A DNA stretch of 64,000 bases from Larkinella rosea (GTDB lineage Bacteria > Bacteroidota > Bacteroidia > Cytophagales > Spirosomataceae). Under the pieces are notes generated by a model. It did no database searches. It was given only the letters and a program-made list of their open reading frames with translations, and was not told the DNA's origin. The position numbers and the translations under genes were made by a program. Numbering within the stretch: position 1 is the stretch's first letter; every line of letters starts with the position of its first letter. The stretch covers positions 124,001-188,000 of the forward strand of contig NZ_RQJO01000016.1 in NCBI RefSeq assembly GCF_003858635.1, written 5' to 3'. Of the stretch, positions 16,369 to 24,365 are shown piece after piece.

Positions 16369-19300
16369 CTATTTTTTCTGACTGGCCTGAATCATCCGGT
16401 CGATCCGGTACGGAAGGGCTTCGAGAAAAGCGATCAGGTGGGCCATTTCGGTCGGGTTGAGTTGCTGGTCCAGACCCGGCGGCATCATCGACAGGGTCTG
16501 CGGTTCAATGGCCGTGATCTCTGACCGGGCAATCCGTAAACCGGGCGCCGGACCGAGTTCAATCACGACCGATTCAGGCAGTTGCTCCTTGATAATTCCC
16601 ACGTACGAAGTGGTTTTGGTCACCACCCGCGAGGTTTCGTATTCCCGCGCAAAGCTGGCGCTCGGATACACAATGGCTTCCAGAATGTCGTGTTGCGAGC
16701 GGATTTCGCCAATGTTGGTCAGGTCGGGCCCAAACCGCCCGCCTTCCGGCCCTACGGAGTGGCAGGTGTAGCAGGACGCTTTGCCGAAAAATAGCTTGCG
16801 GCCTTCGCCCACATCGCCCCCTTTCAGTTGCGTTTCCAGCTTTTGCAAATGCGCCAGCCGGTCGGCATGGAGGGATTTCAGCTTGACGAGCAAGGGTTCG
16901 GCCATCGTTTGTACGGATGCGGGAAACGGTTTCAGCAGGTTCTGAAAATCCTGTTCTGGCAGGTTATCCAGTCGCCCCGAAACCGCTTTGAGGGCTGTCA
17001 TGAGTTCCTGACCCACTTTTTCATCCTTATTCCCTTCAAAAGCACCCAGCAGGGGCGGCAGCAGAAAGGCGTCCGTCTGGCCGATCCGGGTGCGGGCAAT
17101 AATCAGTAACTGGTCGTTGGTCAGTTCGGCGCGGTTCAATAACCGCACGGCCTGCTGACGCACCGGCGAGTCAAATTCCGGGCCGAGGTAATTCAGCAGG
17201 AGTTGAAACTCCCGTTCCGAAAGAGCGGGCGACGACGTGATCCGCGCGCTCAGGGCTTTCAGCCGGAAACCGACCGGCGTTTTTTCCGACTGCACCAGCT
17301 GATCCAGTTTCTGGGCGACGGCCTTGATGCGCCGGGATTCGATCAGGCCCAACAGTGGCGACAAAACCGCATCATCGGTCGTTTGGAGCTGGTTCCCGAT
17401 TTCGGTTACCCAGGCATCCGGAAGTTTTTTCAACGACCCTTTCGCCATCACATCCAACAGCAATACTTTCCGCGCCGACGTCGTCGCCGGATTGCCTAAC
17501 TGCGCAACCACAAAGTTCTGCAACGCCGGTTCCTTGATAAACGTCAGCATCAGATCCCGAACCGAGTTGGCGTCGGCATCCGAAAGGGCCGGATTTTTCA
17601 GGCTTTTTTCCAGAAAACCAATCACCACATCCGACCATTCGGGGTGATGAGAAGCGATCCAGCTACCGGTTTTCTGAATTTCGGCCTCCCGGGCGGTCAG
17701 GGCCGCAGCCAAATGGGTTTTCTGGAGCGGTTTTCCGTCCATCTGATCCAGCGCAATCAGGGCGGCTATTCGGGTTTTCAACGCAGGACTTTCCAGCGCC
17801 TTAACCAGCAAATCCGAATTTCTAAGCAGAATCAGCGAATGAATAATGGCGTGGTTCACAAACCGGTCGGTAGAAGCGGCCGCTGCGTTCAGCAAGGCCG
17901 GAACCGCTTTTGGATCGCCGATCTGCCCCAGCGCCGTAGCCGCCTGACGGCGAACGGGCAGCGCATCTTTCTGCACCAGCTGAATCAATTTGTTTACCGA
18001 AATGGCATCTTTTTGCAACCCCAGCGCACGAACCGCAGCGGTTCGAACGACCGGGCTTTGATCATTCAGCGACTGCCGAACACCATTCCAGGCGGCTGGT
18101 GTGTTGATGCGCGACAGGGCAAAAACCGCCGACGCCCGCATGTCTTCGTCTTTCAAAACCGGAAAGGCGTTGAGAAGAGGATTCACAGCCGCATTTCCGC
18201 GCCGGATTAATTCTTCCGTTGCCTGCTCCCGAACCGCCGGTCTGGGATCGGTCAGGTATTTTAGCAAACGCTGCGGAGCTTCTTTCGCTAAAGCCAGTTT
18301 TTTTCCCCAGGCATCGTTGAGTTTGGCGGCACCGGTTTTTCGGATGCGGTAAATACCGCCCGCCACCTCCGGTTTGGCCACCCGCGAGAGCGGACATCCT
18401 TCGATAAACCAGCCGCCCGTCACGACCATGAGCATACTGCCGTCGGCATCCTGGAGCACATCCGTCGGGTGCGAATCCGAACTGAACGACTTCAGAAAGA
18501 CCTCGTCGGCGGTTTTGTAGGTAGCGCCATCGGGCGAAACGATGTGGCGCATAATCCGCCCGGTATTGAATTCGGCATTGAACAGATTGCCCCGGTAGGC
18601 CGGGCCAAAACCGCTGCCCCGGTAGCGCAGGATGCCGGAGGGTGCCACCCGGGGCATTTTGGTCATCACCGGCATCAGCTCGCCGGTCAGTTTCAGGCCA
18701 TCTTCGGCAATCACCGCGTTCGGTTTGGGATAGGTGCCGCCTTCCACCCAGTGCATGAGCGCATCCCGTTGCCCGTCCTGCGGATCGACGAAGTACGTCA
18801 TCGTACCGATGGTTTCGCCCGAAGGCATGAAGGCCATTTCGATGGAATTGTCAAAACCGCCCCCCGCCATCGACTCCAGACCGGTGCCGTCGGGGCGGCA
18901 CCGCCAGATCCGGGCACTTTTTCCCTTCAGCGCCTGGCCTTCTTTGGTGGTAATCGAGAAGCCCCGCCGGGCATCGGTGAGGTACAGCCAGCCGTCGGGC
19001 CCGAAAAACGGTCCGCCCAGCGTGGCGCCGTTGGCGTGGAGCGTCCAGCCGGTCAGAATGGTTTCTTTTTGATCGGATACACCATCGGCATTCGTATCGG
19101 TGTATTTCACCAGATTGGGCGATTCGGCCACGTACAAACTGCCCTGGTAAAAGACGCCCCCTTTGGGAAACGGGATGTGATCGGCAAAAATCCGGCTTTT
19201 TTCAAACTGACCGTCTTCGTCCAAATCTTCCAGCAACCGAATGTGGTACGAGGGTTCGGCCAGCATTTTCTCGGTTCCCATGGTATTGGGGCCGGTTGAT

Positions 19301-19521
19301 TCAAAGACGAAAAGCCGTCCGGTGCCGTCGAAACTCGCAAACATGGGATACGACAGCAAGTCTGGTGCCACCGCCCGTTCGATGGTAAAGCCTTCCGGCA
19401 CCTGAAAACCGAGCGTTTCGTGGGGTTTCTTTTCGGTCGACGCGGTCAGGCAGACACCCGCCAGCAGAACGATGCTGCCCTGAATGAGTCGTGATTTACG
19501 GGAAAGGAAAGACGGAAACAT
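16369..19521 (-). CDS. PVC-type dehydrogenase/HEAT/cytochrome c fusion protein
   Basis: A 1050-aa secreted protein. After a signal sequence, residues about 38-390 form a propeller of the 'putative membrane-bound dehydrogenase' type (for example G-P-D-G-W-L-Y-L-T-D). A run of HEAT repeats follows (A-V-R-A-L-G-L, A-A-T-A-L-G-Q-I-G). The C-terminal cytochrome c domain has C-Y-T-C-H at 917-921 and a later methionine-rich stretch for haem ligation. Such proteins are abundant in Planctomycetes/Verrucomicrobia and in sugar-degrading Bacteroidota. The haem domain suggests it passes electrons from sugar oxidation into the respiratory chain. It is the first gene of the minus-strand group ending at 13400. 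Confidence 0.85.
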   Translation of the reverse strand: MFPSFLSRKSRLIQGSIVLLAGVCLTASTEKKPHETLGFQVPEGFTIERAVAPDLLSYPMFASFDGTGRLFVFESTGPNTMGTEKMLAEPSYHIRLLEDLDEDGQFEKSRIFADHIPFPKGGVFYQGSLYVAESPNLVKYTDTNADGVSDQKETILTGWTLHANGATLGGPFFGPDGWLYLTDARRGFSITTKEGQALKGKSARIWRCRPDGTGLESMAGGGFDNSIEMAFMPSGETIGTMTYFVDPQDGQRDALMHWVEGGTYPKPNAVIAEDGLKLTGELMPVMTKMPRVAPSGILRYRGSGFGPAYRGNLFNAEFNTGRIMRHIVSPDGATYKTADEVFLKSFSSDSHPTDVLQDADGSMLMVVTGGWFIEGCPLSRVAKPEVAGGIYRIRKTGAAKLNDAWGKKLALAKEAPQRLLKYLTDPRPAVREQATEELIRRGNAAVNPLLNAFPVLKDEDMRASAVFALSRINTPAAWNGVRQSLNDQSPVVRTAAVRALGLQKDAISVNKLIQLVQKDALPVRRQAATALGQIGDPKAVPALLNAAAASTDRFVNHAIIHSLILLRNSDLLVKALESPALKTRIAALIALDQMDGKPLQKTHLAAALTAREAEIQKTGSWIASHHPEWSDVVIGFLEKSLKNPALSDADANSVRDLMLTFIKEPALQNFVVAQLGNPATTSARKVLLLDVMAKGSLKKLPDAWVTEIGNQLQTTDDAVLSPLLGLIESRRIKAVAQKLDQLVQSEKTPVGFRLKALSARITSSPALSEREFQLLLNYLGPEFDSPVRQQAVRLLNRAELTNDQLLIIARTRIGQTDAFLLPPLLGAFEGNKDEKVGQELMTALKAVSGRLDNLPEQDFQNLLKPFPASVQTMAEPLLVKLKSLHADRLAHLQKLETQLKGGDVGEGRKLFFGKASCYTCHSVGPEGGRFGPDLTNIGEIRSQHDILEAIVYPSASFAREYETSRVVTKTTSYVGIIKEQLPESVVIELGPAPGLRIARSEITAIEPQTLSMMPPGLDQQLNPTEMAHLIAFLEALPYRIDRMIQASQKK

Positions 19522-19756
19522 ATTTATAAAAACGGTATGGATTGGAACCGTATAGCGTGGCCGGATATTCGGCTGATTTACTGATTGTTAACACGATAAT
19601 CCGGAACAATCATACTTCATTTCCGGTACAGAGTCAAGCAAGGCGGTTCAATCCCGAAATAAAGTATCAGTAATCAGAAAAAAAGAAGAATCTGGCCACT
19701 TGCCAGAGGTTGGGAAAACAACCCCGATGGCTTTGTCGTTGGGCATTCAGGCTGCA
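19522..19756. other. Intergenic leader of the PVC-type gene
   Basis: About 235 bases upstream of the PVC-type cytochrome gene. It must hold the promoter of the minus-strand group. No promoter motif, hairpin or small gene could be assigned with confidence. Confidence 0.3.
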
Positions 19757-19811
19757 TAAAAAAAGCCCCGGTATTCCGAAACATCAGGCCAATGTCTCAG
19801 TATACCGGGGC
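19757..19811 (-). terminator. Intrinsic terminator of nagB
   Basis: Read on the minus strand, GCCCCGGTAT (19811-19802) pairs perfectly with ATACCGGGGC (19774-19765) and is followed at once by seven T residues (19764-19758). It lies about 100 bases beyond the nagB stop codon and is a textbook Rho-independent terminator for that gene. Confidence 0.88.
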
Positions 19812-19912
19812 AATTAACGAACCCACCTTTCGGAGAATTCTCGGGGCCGGGCCGCCAGCAGGATTCCCGGTCATGAACAACATCGACAGATGTCGTCGGG
19901 CTTTTAGTGGTA

Positions 19913-20638
19913 TTAATTCATCGCCCCGGCGGCATCGGCATCCACCCATACATACCCTTTCGGATGCGTTTGCATGATACTGGCCGGAAACTCCTCAGTA
20001 ACAGGACCTTCCAGGGCGGTTTTGATGGCGGGTGCTTTTTTGCTGCCACTGGCGATCAGGATGGCTTCGCGGGCATCCATCAACTGCTGCAAACCGGTCG
20101 TAACGCCCTGCGTCAACGGTGTTGGTTCGGAGAAGTATTTTTGCCCGACAACGATGGTGGTTTCGGCCAGTTCAGAAACGTGGGCTTTCAGGTTGAACGG
20201 CGTTCCGGGTTCGTTCAGGGCGATGTGGCCGTTCAACCCGACGCCCACCAGAATCAGGTCAAACCCGCCCCGATCGTCCACAAACCGGGTCATGGCGTCA
20301 CATTCGGCTTCGAGGTCAGCGGCTTTCGCGTCGAATAAACGGCATTGGCTGGCCGGAATATTGAGCGGTCCGAAGAGTTCGCGTTGGAGGTAATTCGCGC
20401 AGCTTCCTTCGCTTTCCGGCCCTAAACCGACCCATTCGTCCAGCCCCACAAAGGTGCAGCGATCGACGCTGGTTTCGCCGTTTTTCACCAGTTGAACCAG
20501 CGCGCGGTAGGTTCCAACGGGCGTATCGCCGGAAGCGGCACAGATCAGGGCATCGGGTTTGCGATTCAGTAAGGCGGCAATGTGCTGGGCAGTATGACGG
20601 GAAAGGGTTTCGTAGTCGGGGAAAATCTGGAAGTCCAT
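19913..20638 (-). CDS. nagB: Glucosamine-6-phosphate deaminase
   Basis: A 241-aa cytoplasmic enzyme converting glucosamine 6-phosphate to fructose 6-phosphate and ammonia. The phosphate-binding A-A-S-G-D-T-P loop is at 34-40. Asp67 (G-L-D-E-W) is the general base, and His138 with Glu143 (G-V-G-L-N-G-H-I-A-L-N-E-P-G) completes the active site. At this length it is the short form lacking the extra C-terminal segment of allosteric enterobacterial NagB. The gene stands alone with its own terminator. A second NagB domain, fused to a PIG-L deacetylase, lies at 51350-53308. Some short members act as 6-phosphogluconolactonase relatives, but the N-G-H-I motif favours the deaminase. Confidence 0.87.
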   Translation of the reverse strand: MDFQIFPDYETLSRHTAQHIAALLNRKPDALICAASGDTPVGTYRALVQLVKNGETSVDRCTFVGLDEWVGLGPESEGSCANYLQRELFGPLNIPASQCRLFDAKAADLEAECDAMTRFVDDRGGFDLILVGVGLNGHIALNEPGTPFNLKAHVSELAETTIVVGQKYFSEPTPLTQGVTTGLQQLMDAREAILIASGSKKAPAIKTALEGPVTEEFPASIMQTHPKGYVWVDADAAGAMN

Positions 20639-20728
20639 AAACGGGTTTAGCAGTTTGGCCGCTAAAATACGGCGAAGCAGTTGCTTTCTTCACAAAAGGC
20701 TAAAAATCTATTTTCGAAAATCAGTACG

Positions 20729-20965
20729 TCAAGAAAACCGGTTGGACCAGACCGCCAGCATCGTCCGCAAATCGGTCACCTGATTCCGGTGCCGGTCGAT
20801 GTGAAACCGCAGAAATGCAAACCGCTGGTGAATATCCAGCGGCCCCGAAATCGGGTGCGGATGAATGATGGCTTCACACAACCTGGCGAAGTCTCCCAAG
20901 AGACATGCGGTTTTAGGCTTACGATGGCGATTCGGCGAAAATGTCAAAACCGTTGAACTGCTGGC
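20729..20965 (-). pseudogene. 3' fragment of a DinB-family gene
   Basis: The frame between the nagB leader and the cytochrome gene has protein-like sequence ending in a genuine stop: H-P-H-P-I-S-G-P-L-D-I-H-Q-R, then F-L-R-F-H-I-D-R-H-R-N-Q-V. The histidine-rich R-F-H-I-D-R-H-R-N-Q resembles the last helix of DinB/YfiT-type metal-binding proteins, whose C-terminal histidine ligates metal. Nothing upstream continues the fold. The same frame then overlaps the 3' end of the cytochrome gene in another phase, so only the last 75 or so residues remain. It is best read as a truncated relic. Confidence 0.5.
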
Positions 20966-20967
20966 CG

Positions 20968-21846
20968 TTACTTCAGTTCGTGCAGGTATAAATAAATCGC
21001 TTTCAGTTCGTCGTCGGTATACACGGTGGCGAAATACTTCCAGGGCATAAACTCGTTGATCACGGTTCCATCCGGTCTTTTCCCTGTCTTGATGGCGGTA
21101 ACAAAATTGTCCGACGTCCATTTCCCAACTTTGCCGGTTTGCGTCAAATCCGCAATATGCGGTTCGCCGGGGCCGTGGCCGGGCCCACCTTTGAAACCAG
21201 GGCCGTGGCAACCGGAACAGGTCACAGCCAGGTATTTTCCGTATACGGCATCGACGGCGACCGGCACATGTTCAGTGGGTTGAGCTTCGTGGTCGATGAC
21301 TTCGGCCGGATAAAGCGGCAAAGATCCGTTAAAGGCTAAAAACCGCCCCAGGGGTTTCACTTCTTTGGCCGGACGGACTTTATCGACGGGTGGCTGACTC
21401 TTCAGGTAATACACCAACGCCCCCATATCCCGGTTCGACAGCGGAGCGCTGACTTCCGGCGACGGCATGAACCACAGCGTTTTGTTGTCTTTCCCCAACC
21501 CGTGCCGCAGCGCCCGAACCCAGTCCTGATCGGTGTAGGAAATCCCGCCTTTTCCGGTGGTCAGGTTGGAAGAATACAAAACCGCGATTGGCGTGCTTTC
21601 GTCGAAGAAAGCCCGGCCACTGAAATCGGCCCCGTGACATTCTGCACACCCCCGGATTCCGGCAATGTGTTTGCCCAGGGCGTAGGACGCCGAATCGCTG
21701 GGAATGGTGAGCGATTGCAGGTTGACATCATACACTTTGTTGGCCCGCGACTCGGTTTGGAAATAGACAAAAGTGTAAAAAGCGAGCAGCAAAACCACCA
21801 GGCCGCCCACGATGATACCGACCCATTTGAGGACTTTCTTTACCAT
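20968..21846 (-). CDS. Membrane-anchored dihaem cytochrome c
   Basis: The ATG at 21846 gives M-V-K-K followed by one transmembrane helix (residues about 9-29) that anchors the 292-aa protein with its haem domains in the periplasm. The open frame extends upstream without conserved sequence. Two haem-binding motifs are present: C-A-E-C-H (67-71) and C-S-G-C-H (210-214), each in a class I cytochrome c domain with a following methionine region (W-F-M-P-S-P, E-F-M-P-W-K). It resembles the cytochrome subunits that accept electrons from periplasmic sugar or alcohol dehydrogenases. No dehydrogenase gene adjoins it, so the donor is unknown. Confidence 0.88.
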   Translation of the reverse strand: MVKKVLKWVGIIVGGLVVLLLAFYTFVYFQTESRANKVYDVNLQSLTIPSDSASYALGKHIAGIRGCAECHGADFSGRAFFDESTPIAVLYSSNLTTGKGGISYTDQDWVRALRHGLGKDNKTLWFMPSPEVSAPLSNRDMGALVYYLKSQPPVDKVRPAKEVKPLGRFLAFNGSLPLYPAEVIDHEAQPTEHVPVAVDAVYGKYLAVTCSGCHGPGFKGGPGHGPGEPHIADLTQTGKVGKWTSDNFVTAIKTGKRPDGTVINEFMPWKYFATVYTDDELKAIYLYLHELK

Positions 21847-22454
21847 GACAATGTCTTTTAGCGTAGTGCGTAAGAAAAGCGAACTGTCCGGTTTTTGAAA
21901 ACCGGATAAATAAGTAATTGCCAATAAGTTAAACGATAGTTCGCCTGGAAATGAAAACTTTTGAGTGAAAGGTAAAAACCGGTTTTCTGAATTGATTAAA
22001 CGGGTACGGATGATGGTATCCGGTGTGCAAAGCCGGGCGGGCGAAAACCGCCCGGCTTTTTCCGTGAATTCAACAGCGCGTTTCAACGCGCGGGCTTTGA
22101 TCTGTTCAAACGCAGCGACAGGGTTCTGACGGGCACAAAATACTTCGGTACTTGTTCAATACCGGTTCCGGTGCCGAGGATCGAATAAGGCCATTGGGTT
22201 GAATGAAAAGATTGTACATGAATCACTACCAGCGGTCGAAAGCCATACAGCTAGCGGAATTCAGCCGGTGAATACCGTTTTGTGTAGCCGCATTCGTTTA
22301 CAGACGGCATCAGCGCCCTGTTTCGGGTAGTTGGTCGGATTTTGGGGAAGCCCAAGTAACTTTTACAGGTCGTTAACCATCTTATACAGTTCCTTAACAG
22401 ATGCCGGAATAAGAACCGGTAGCTTTATCGAAATTCTTAAAAACAAAAAGAGAA
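21847..22454. other. Long intergenic region with no assignable gene
   Basis: About 600 bases between the divergent cytochrome and lipoprotein genes. It contains a strong plus-strand hairpin with a T run at 22031-22061 and a small GCGCGTTTCAACGCGC hairpin near 22075-22090. The open frames present have no protein-like composition. The promoters of both flanking genes should lie here, but I could not place them. Confidence 0.4.
22031..22061 (+). terminator. Orphan intrinsic terminator
   Basis: AGCCGGGCGG (22031-22040) pairs perfectly with CCGCCCGGCT (22048-22057) over a seven-base loop, followed by a run of T ending at 22061. It works only for plus-strand transcription, yet no plus-strand gene lies upstream; the cytochrome gene runs the other way. 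It may end a small untranslated RNA or stop antisense transcription. Confidence 0.7.
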
Positions 22455-23147
22455 ATGACGAGGCTCGTGCACGTGTGTACTGTATTGATGGTTGTTTTTT
22501 GCGCTTCCTGTGGGAGACAAAACAAACCAGATTCCCCAAAAGAAAAAACCAGGTATGAAACACAAGACGCATCCGCTTCCAGCTGGATTTACACCAAATA
22601 TGAGTACACTGATTCTATCGGTAAGAGCCTGATCATACAAAACAGCTTTCCAAAAGGTGTAACAAAATACACTAACCCTGATGGGGAGGTATATAATTAT
22701 GTTGTATTTTTTAACCGAGTAAGCAATGAAACAGATAACCCTTTAGAATTGAAGATTGAGTTTCCTGTAAATTCATATGAAGTTCCGCCTTTACCTGGCA
22801 AATACTTTAACGTATTGGTTCCTCCCGACACAATGACACTTGATAAAGAATCCTTATTTAATTACGGACTGACCGATTTAAAACCTTTTTTAGATACTTG
22901 TATTCATAAACCGTCTTCGTTGAAAAGAACTATCAACTCGAAGGAATCGAGTGGTTTTTATGTTGTAATACTCTGCTTGGTTGAAGGAGCGCACGGTGTA
23001 ATGCGAACAGGACTTAGCCTAAAAGGGCAAAATCTTTTTTATAGAATTAAAATTGATGGATCAAAAAGTAACACCAAATCAAGCGATAAAGAAATTCAAA
23101 TTGGAAGTATTAATTTAAAAAATTTGATGCTAAAGAAATCAACATAA
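22455..23147 (+). CDS. Hypothetical lipoprotein, AT-rich
   Basis: A 230-aa product with an N-terminal hydrophobic stretch and a putative lipobox (C-A-S-C, modified Cys19), although residue -3 is Cys rather than Leu. It is therefore probably a surface or periplasmic lipoprotein. The body is beta-strand-rich and hydrophilic with no recognisable domain. A purine-rich AAAAAGAGAA precedes the start. The gene is clearly richer in A+T than its neighbours and has no operon partner, which suggests relatively recent acquisition. Function not recognised. Confidence 0.6.
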   Translation: MTRLVHVCTVLMVVFCASCGRQNKPDSPKEKTRYETQDASASSWIYTKYEYTDSIGKSLIIQNSFPKGVTKYTNPDGEVYNYVVFFNRVSNETDNPLELKIEFPVNSYEVPPLPGKYFNVLVPPDTMTLDKESLFNYGLTDLKPFLDTCIHKPSSLKRTINSKESSGFYVVILCLVEGAHGVMRTGLSLKGQNLFYRIKIDGSKSNTKSSDKEIQIGSINLKNLMLKKST

Positions 23148-23576
23148 AATCAGCGCACAATCTGTGGATAAGAGATGCCGTAGATCGCAGTAAATCGATG
23201 GTCTTTACTTTAATGAAGGTTTATACCAACCAACCTGAAACGGAAGTGTTTTTAAACCCCTACCTCTCCTACTCTAAAACGTTTCTCTCAATTTTTAACC
23301 TACCCTTATTGGTACCTTATGAATAATAAGGTACCAATCAAATACTTCATTTTAACTCTTCGGTTGTGGCTGTAACAGGAGAATAAAAAGAATGCATCGG
23401 CAGGCTCCGTCTCCGCGGGACATGGCGTGCAGCCGACTGGTAGTTGCTGGCGGGTGACCAAACTGCGCGACCCGTCAGCAGCACCATGCTGAAAATAGAC
23501 GAAGAAACGTACCACGATTTGCGTCATCAGGAAGCGAATCGTTAGTTTTGCGGTTTATTAAATTCGAACGGCTACA
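23148..23576. other. Intergenic region, possible decayed sequence
   Basis: About 430 bases between the AT-rich lipoprotein and the VOC gene. The first half is AT-rich. The second half (23385-23545) is GC-rich with several short open frames ending in close succession, none with a recognisable domain. It could be remains of a gene. A perfect palindrome lies at 23308-23338. Confidence 0.35.
23308..23338. repeat. Perfect 13-bp palindrome
   Basis: ATTGGTACCTTAT (23308-23320) and ATAAGGTACCAAT (23326-23338) are exact inverted copies separated by GAATA. There is no T run on either side, so it is a poor terminator candidate. The arm length and perfection suggest a dimeric-protein binding site or an mRNA hairpin. 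Confidence 0.6.
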
Positions 23577-23933
23577 ATGATTCATTTCAAGCGGTTAGAC
23601 CACATTCTTATTTCGATTCCGGAAGGAAAAAAGGAAGACGCACGGGCTTTTTATGGCCAGGTGCTGGGCCTGGAAGAAGTGCCGGGCGAACACCCCGGCG
23701 CAGCGCTCTGGTTCTGGATTGGCGACATTCAGCTGCACTTTCGTGAAGAACCAGTCGGGCCGTATTCCAAACGCCATCCGGCTTTTGAAATCACCAACCT
23801 GGACGAAGCGAAGCTGGAACTGGAAAGCCACGGTATTGAACTCACGTATTCCTCCGAGATCGACGGACGGCAGCGATTTTTTTTTCATGACCCGTTCGAT
23901 AACCGGATTGAATTGTTGCAATTCACTGCGTAA
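23577..23933 (+). CDS. VOC-family (glyoxalase/bleomycin-resistance-like) protein
   Basis: A 118-aa single vicinal-oxygen-chelate domain: H-I-L-I-S-I-P near the N-terminus (metal-ligand His9), the A-R-A-F-Y-G-Q-V-L-G-L-E helix, and a C-terminal F-F-H-D-P-F-D-N-R-I-E-L-L, where the late Glu is the usual last metal ligand. It is a cytoplasmic metalloprotein that acts as a dimer. The family includes glyoxalases, dioxygenases and drug-binding resistance proteins, and the substrate cannot be told. It is followed 64 bases later by an HxlR regulator on the same strand, which may control it. Confidence 0.85.
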   Translation: MIHFKRLDHILISIPEGKKEDARAFYGQVLGLEEVPGEHPGAALWFWIGDIQLHFREEPVGPYSKRHPAFEITNLDEAKLELESHGIELTYSSEIDGRQRFFFHDPFDNRIELLQFTA

Positions 23934-23997
23934 GAGAGCGAAGCGGTTTAGGGTTTATAGCGGAAAGAACGTTAAATTTAGCATTCCCTTTTTACGT

Positions 23998-24360
23998 ATG
24001 GTAACGGAAGAAGTAATACAGATTCATTCCAGCAAGGAGTGTACGCGGAGTTTGGGCGGGGTGCGCGACGCTCTGTATGTGCTGAACGGCAAATGGAAAC
24101 TGCCCATCATCATTGCCCTGCGCGAAGGCCCCAAACGGTTTAAGGACCTGCAGCGCCGGGTTGAAGGCATCACGCCGAAACTGCTCTCGAAAGAACTTAA
24201 AGAGCTGGAACAGAACGAGTTTATCATTCGCCACGTGTATCCCTCCACGCCGGTTCTGGTCGAATACGAGCTGACGGAATACAGCAACTCCCTGAACGAT
24301 CTGATTCAGGCGATGGCGGACTGGGGCCTTCAACACCGGGCGCGCATTCAGTCGCGGTAA
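23998..24360 (+). CDS. HxlR-family transcriptional regulator
   Basis: The ATG at 23998 gives a 120-aa winged-helix protein. The open frame extends upstream only as an overlap with the VOC gene. The core reads A-L-Y-V-L-N-G-K-W-K-L-P-I-I, then R-F-K-D-L-Q, and K-L-L-S-K-E-L-K-E-L-E, the pattern of HxlR/MarR-like repressors. Cys15 (K-E-C-T-R-S-L) is in the position of the redox-sensing cysteine of HypR/HxlR-type regulators. It probably senses electrophiles or oxidants and regulates itself or the adjacent VOC gene. Confidence 0.88.
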   Translation: MVTEEVIQIHSSKECTRSLGGVRDALYVLNGKWKLPIIIALREGPKRFKDLQRRVEGITPKLLSKELKELEQNEFIIRHVYPSTPVLVEYELTEYSNSLNDLIQAMADWGLQHRARIQSR

Positions 24361-24365
24361 CGGTT

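Noticed and set aside
23385-23545. A possible small gene before the VOC gene
   Set aside because: The open frames are short, end in several phases within a few dozen bases and show no domain. It may be a relic, but there is not enough to call a gene.
23653-23997. Upstream extension of the HxlR regulator
   Set aside because: It overlaps the VOC gene in another frame. HxlR homology begins only after 23998.
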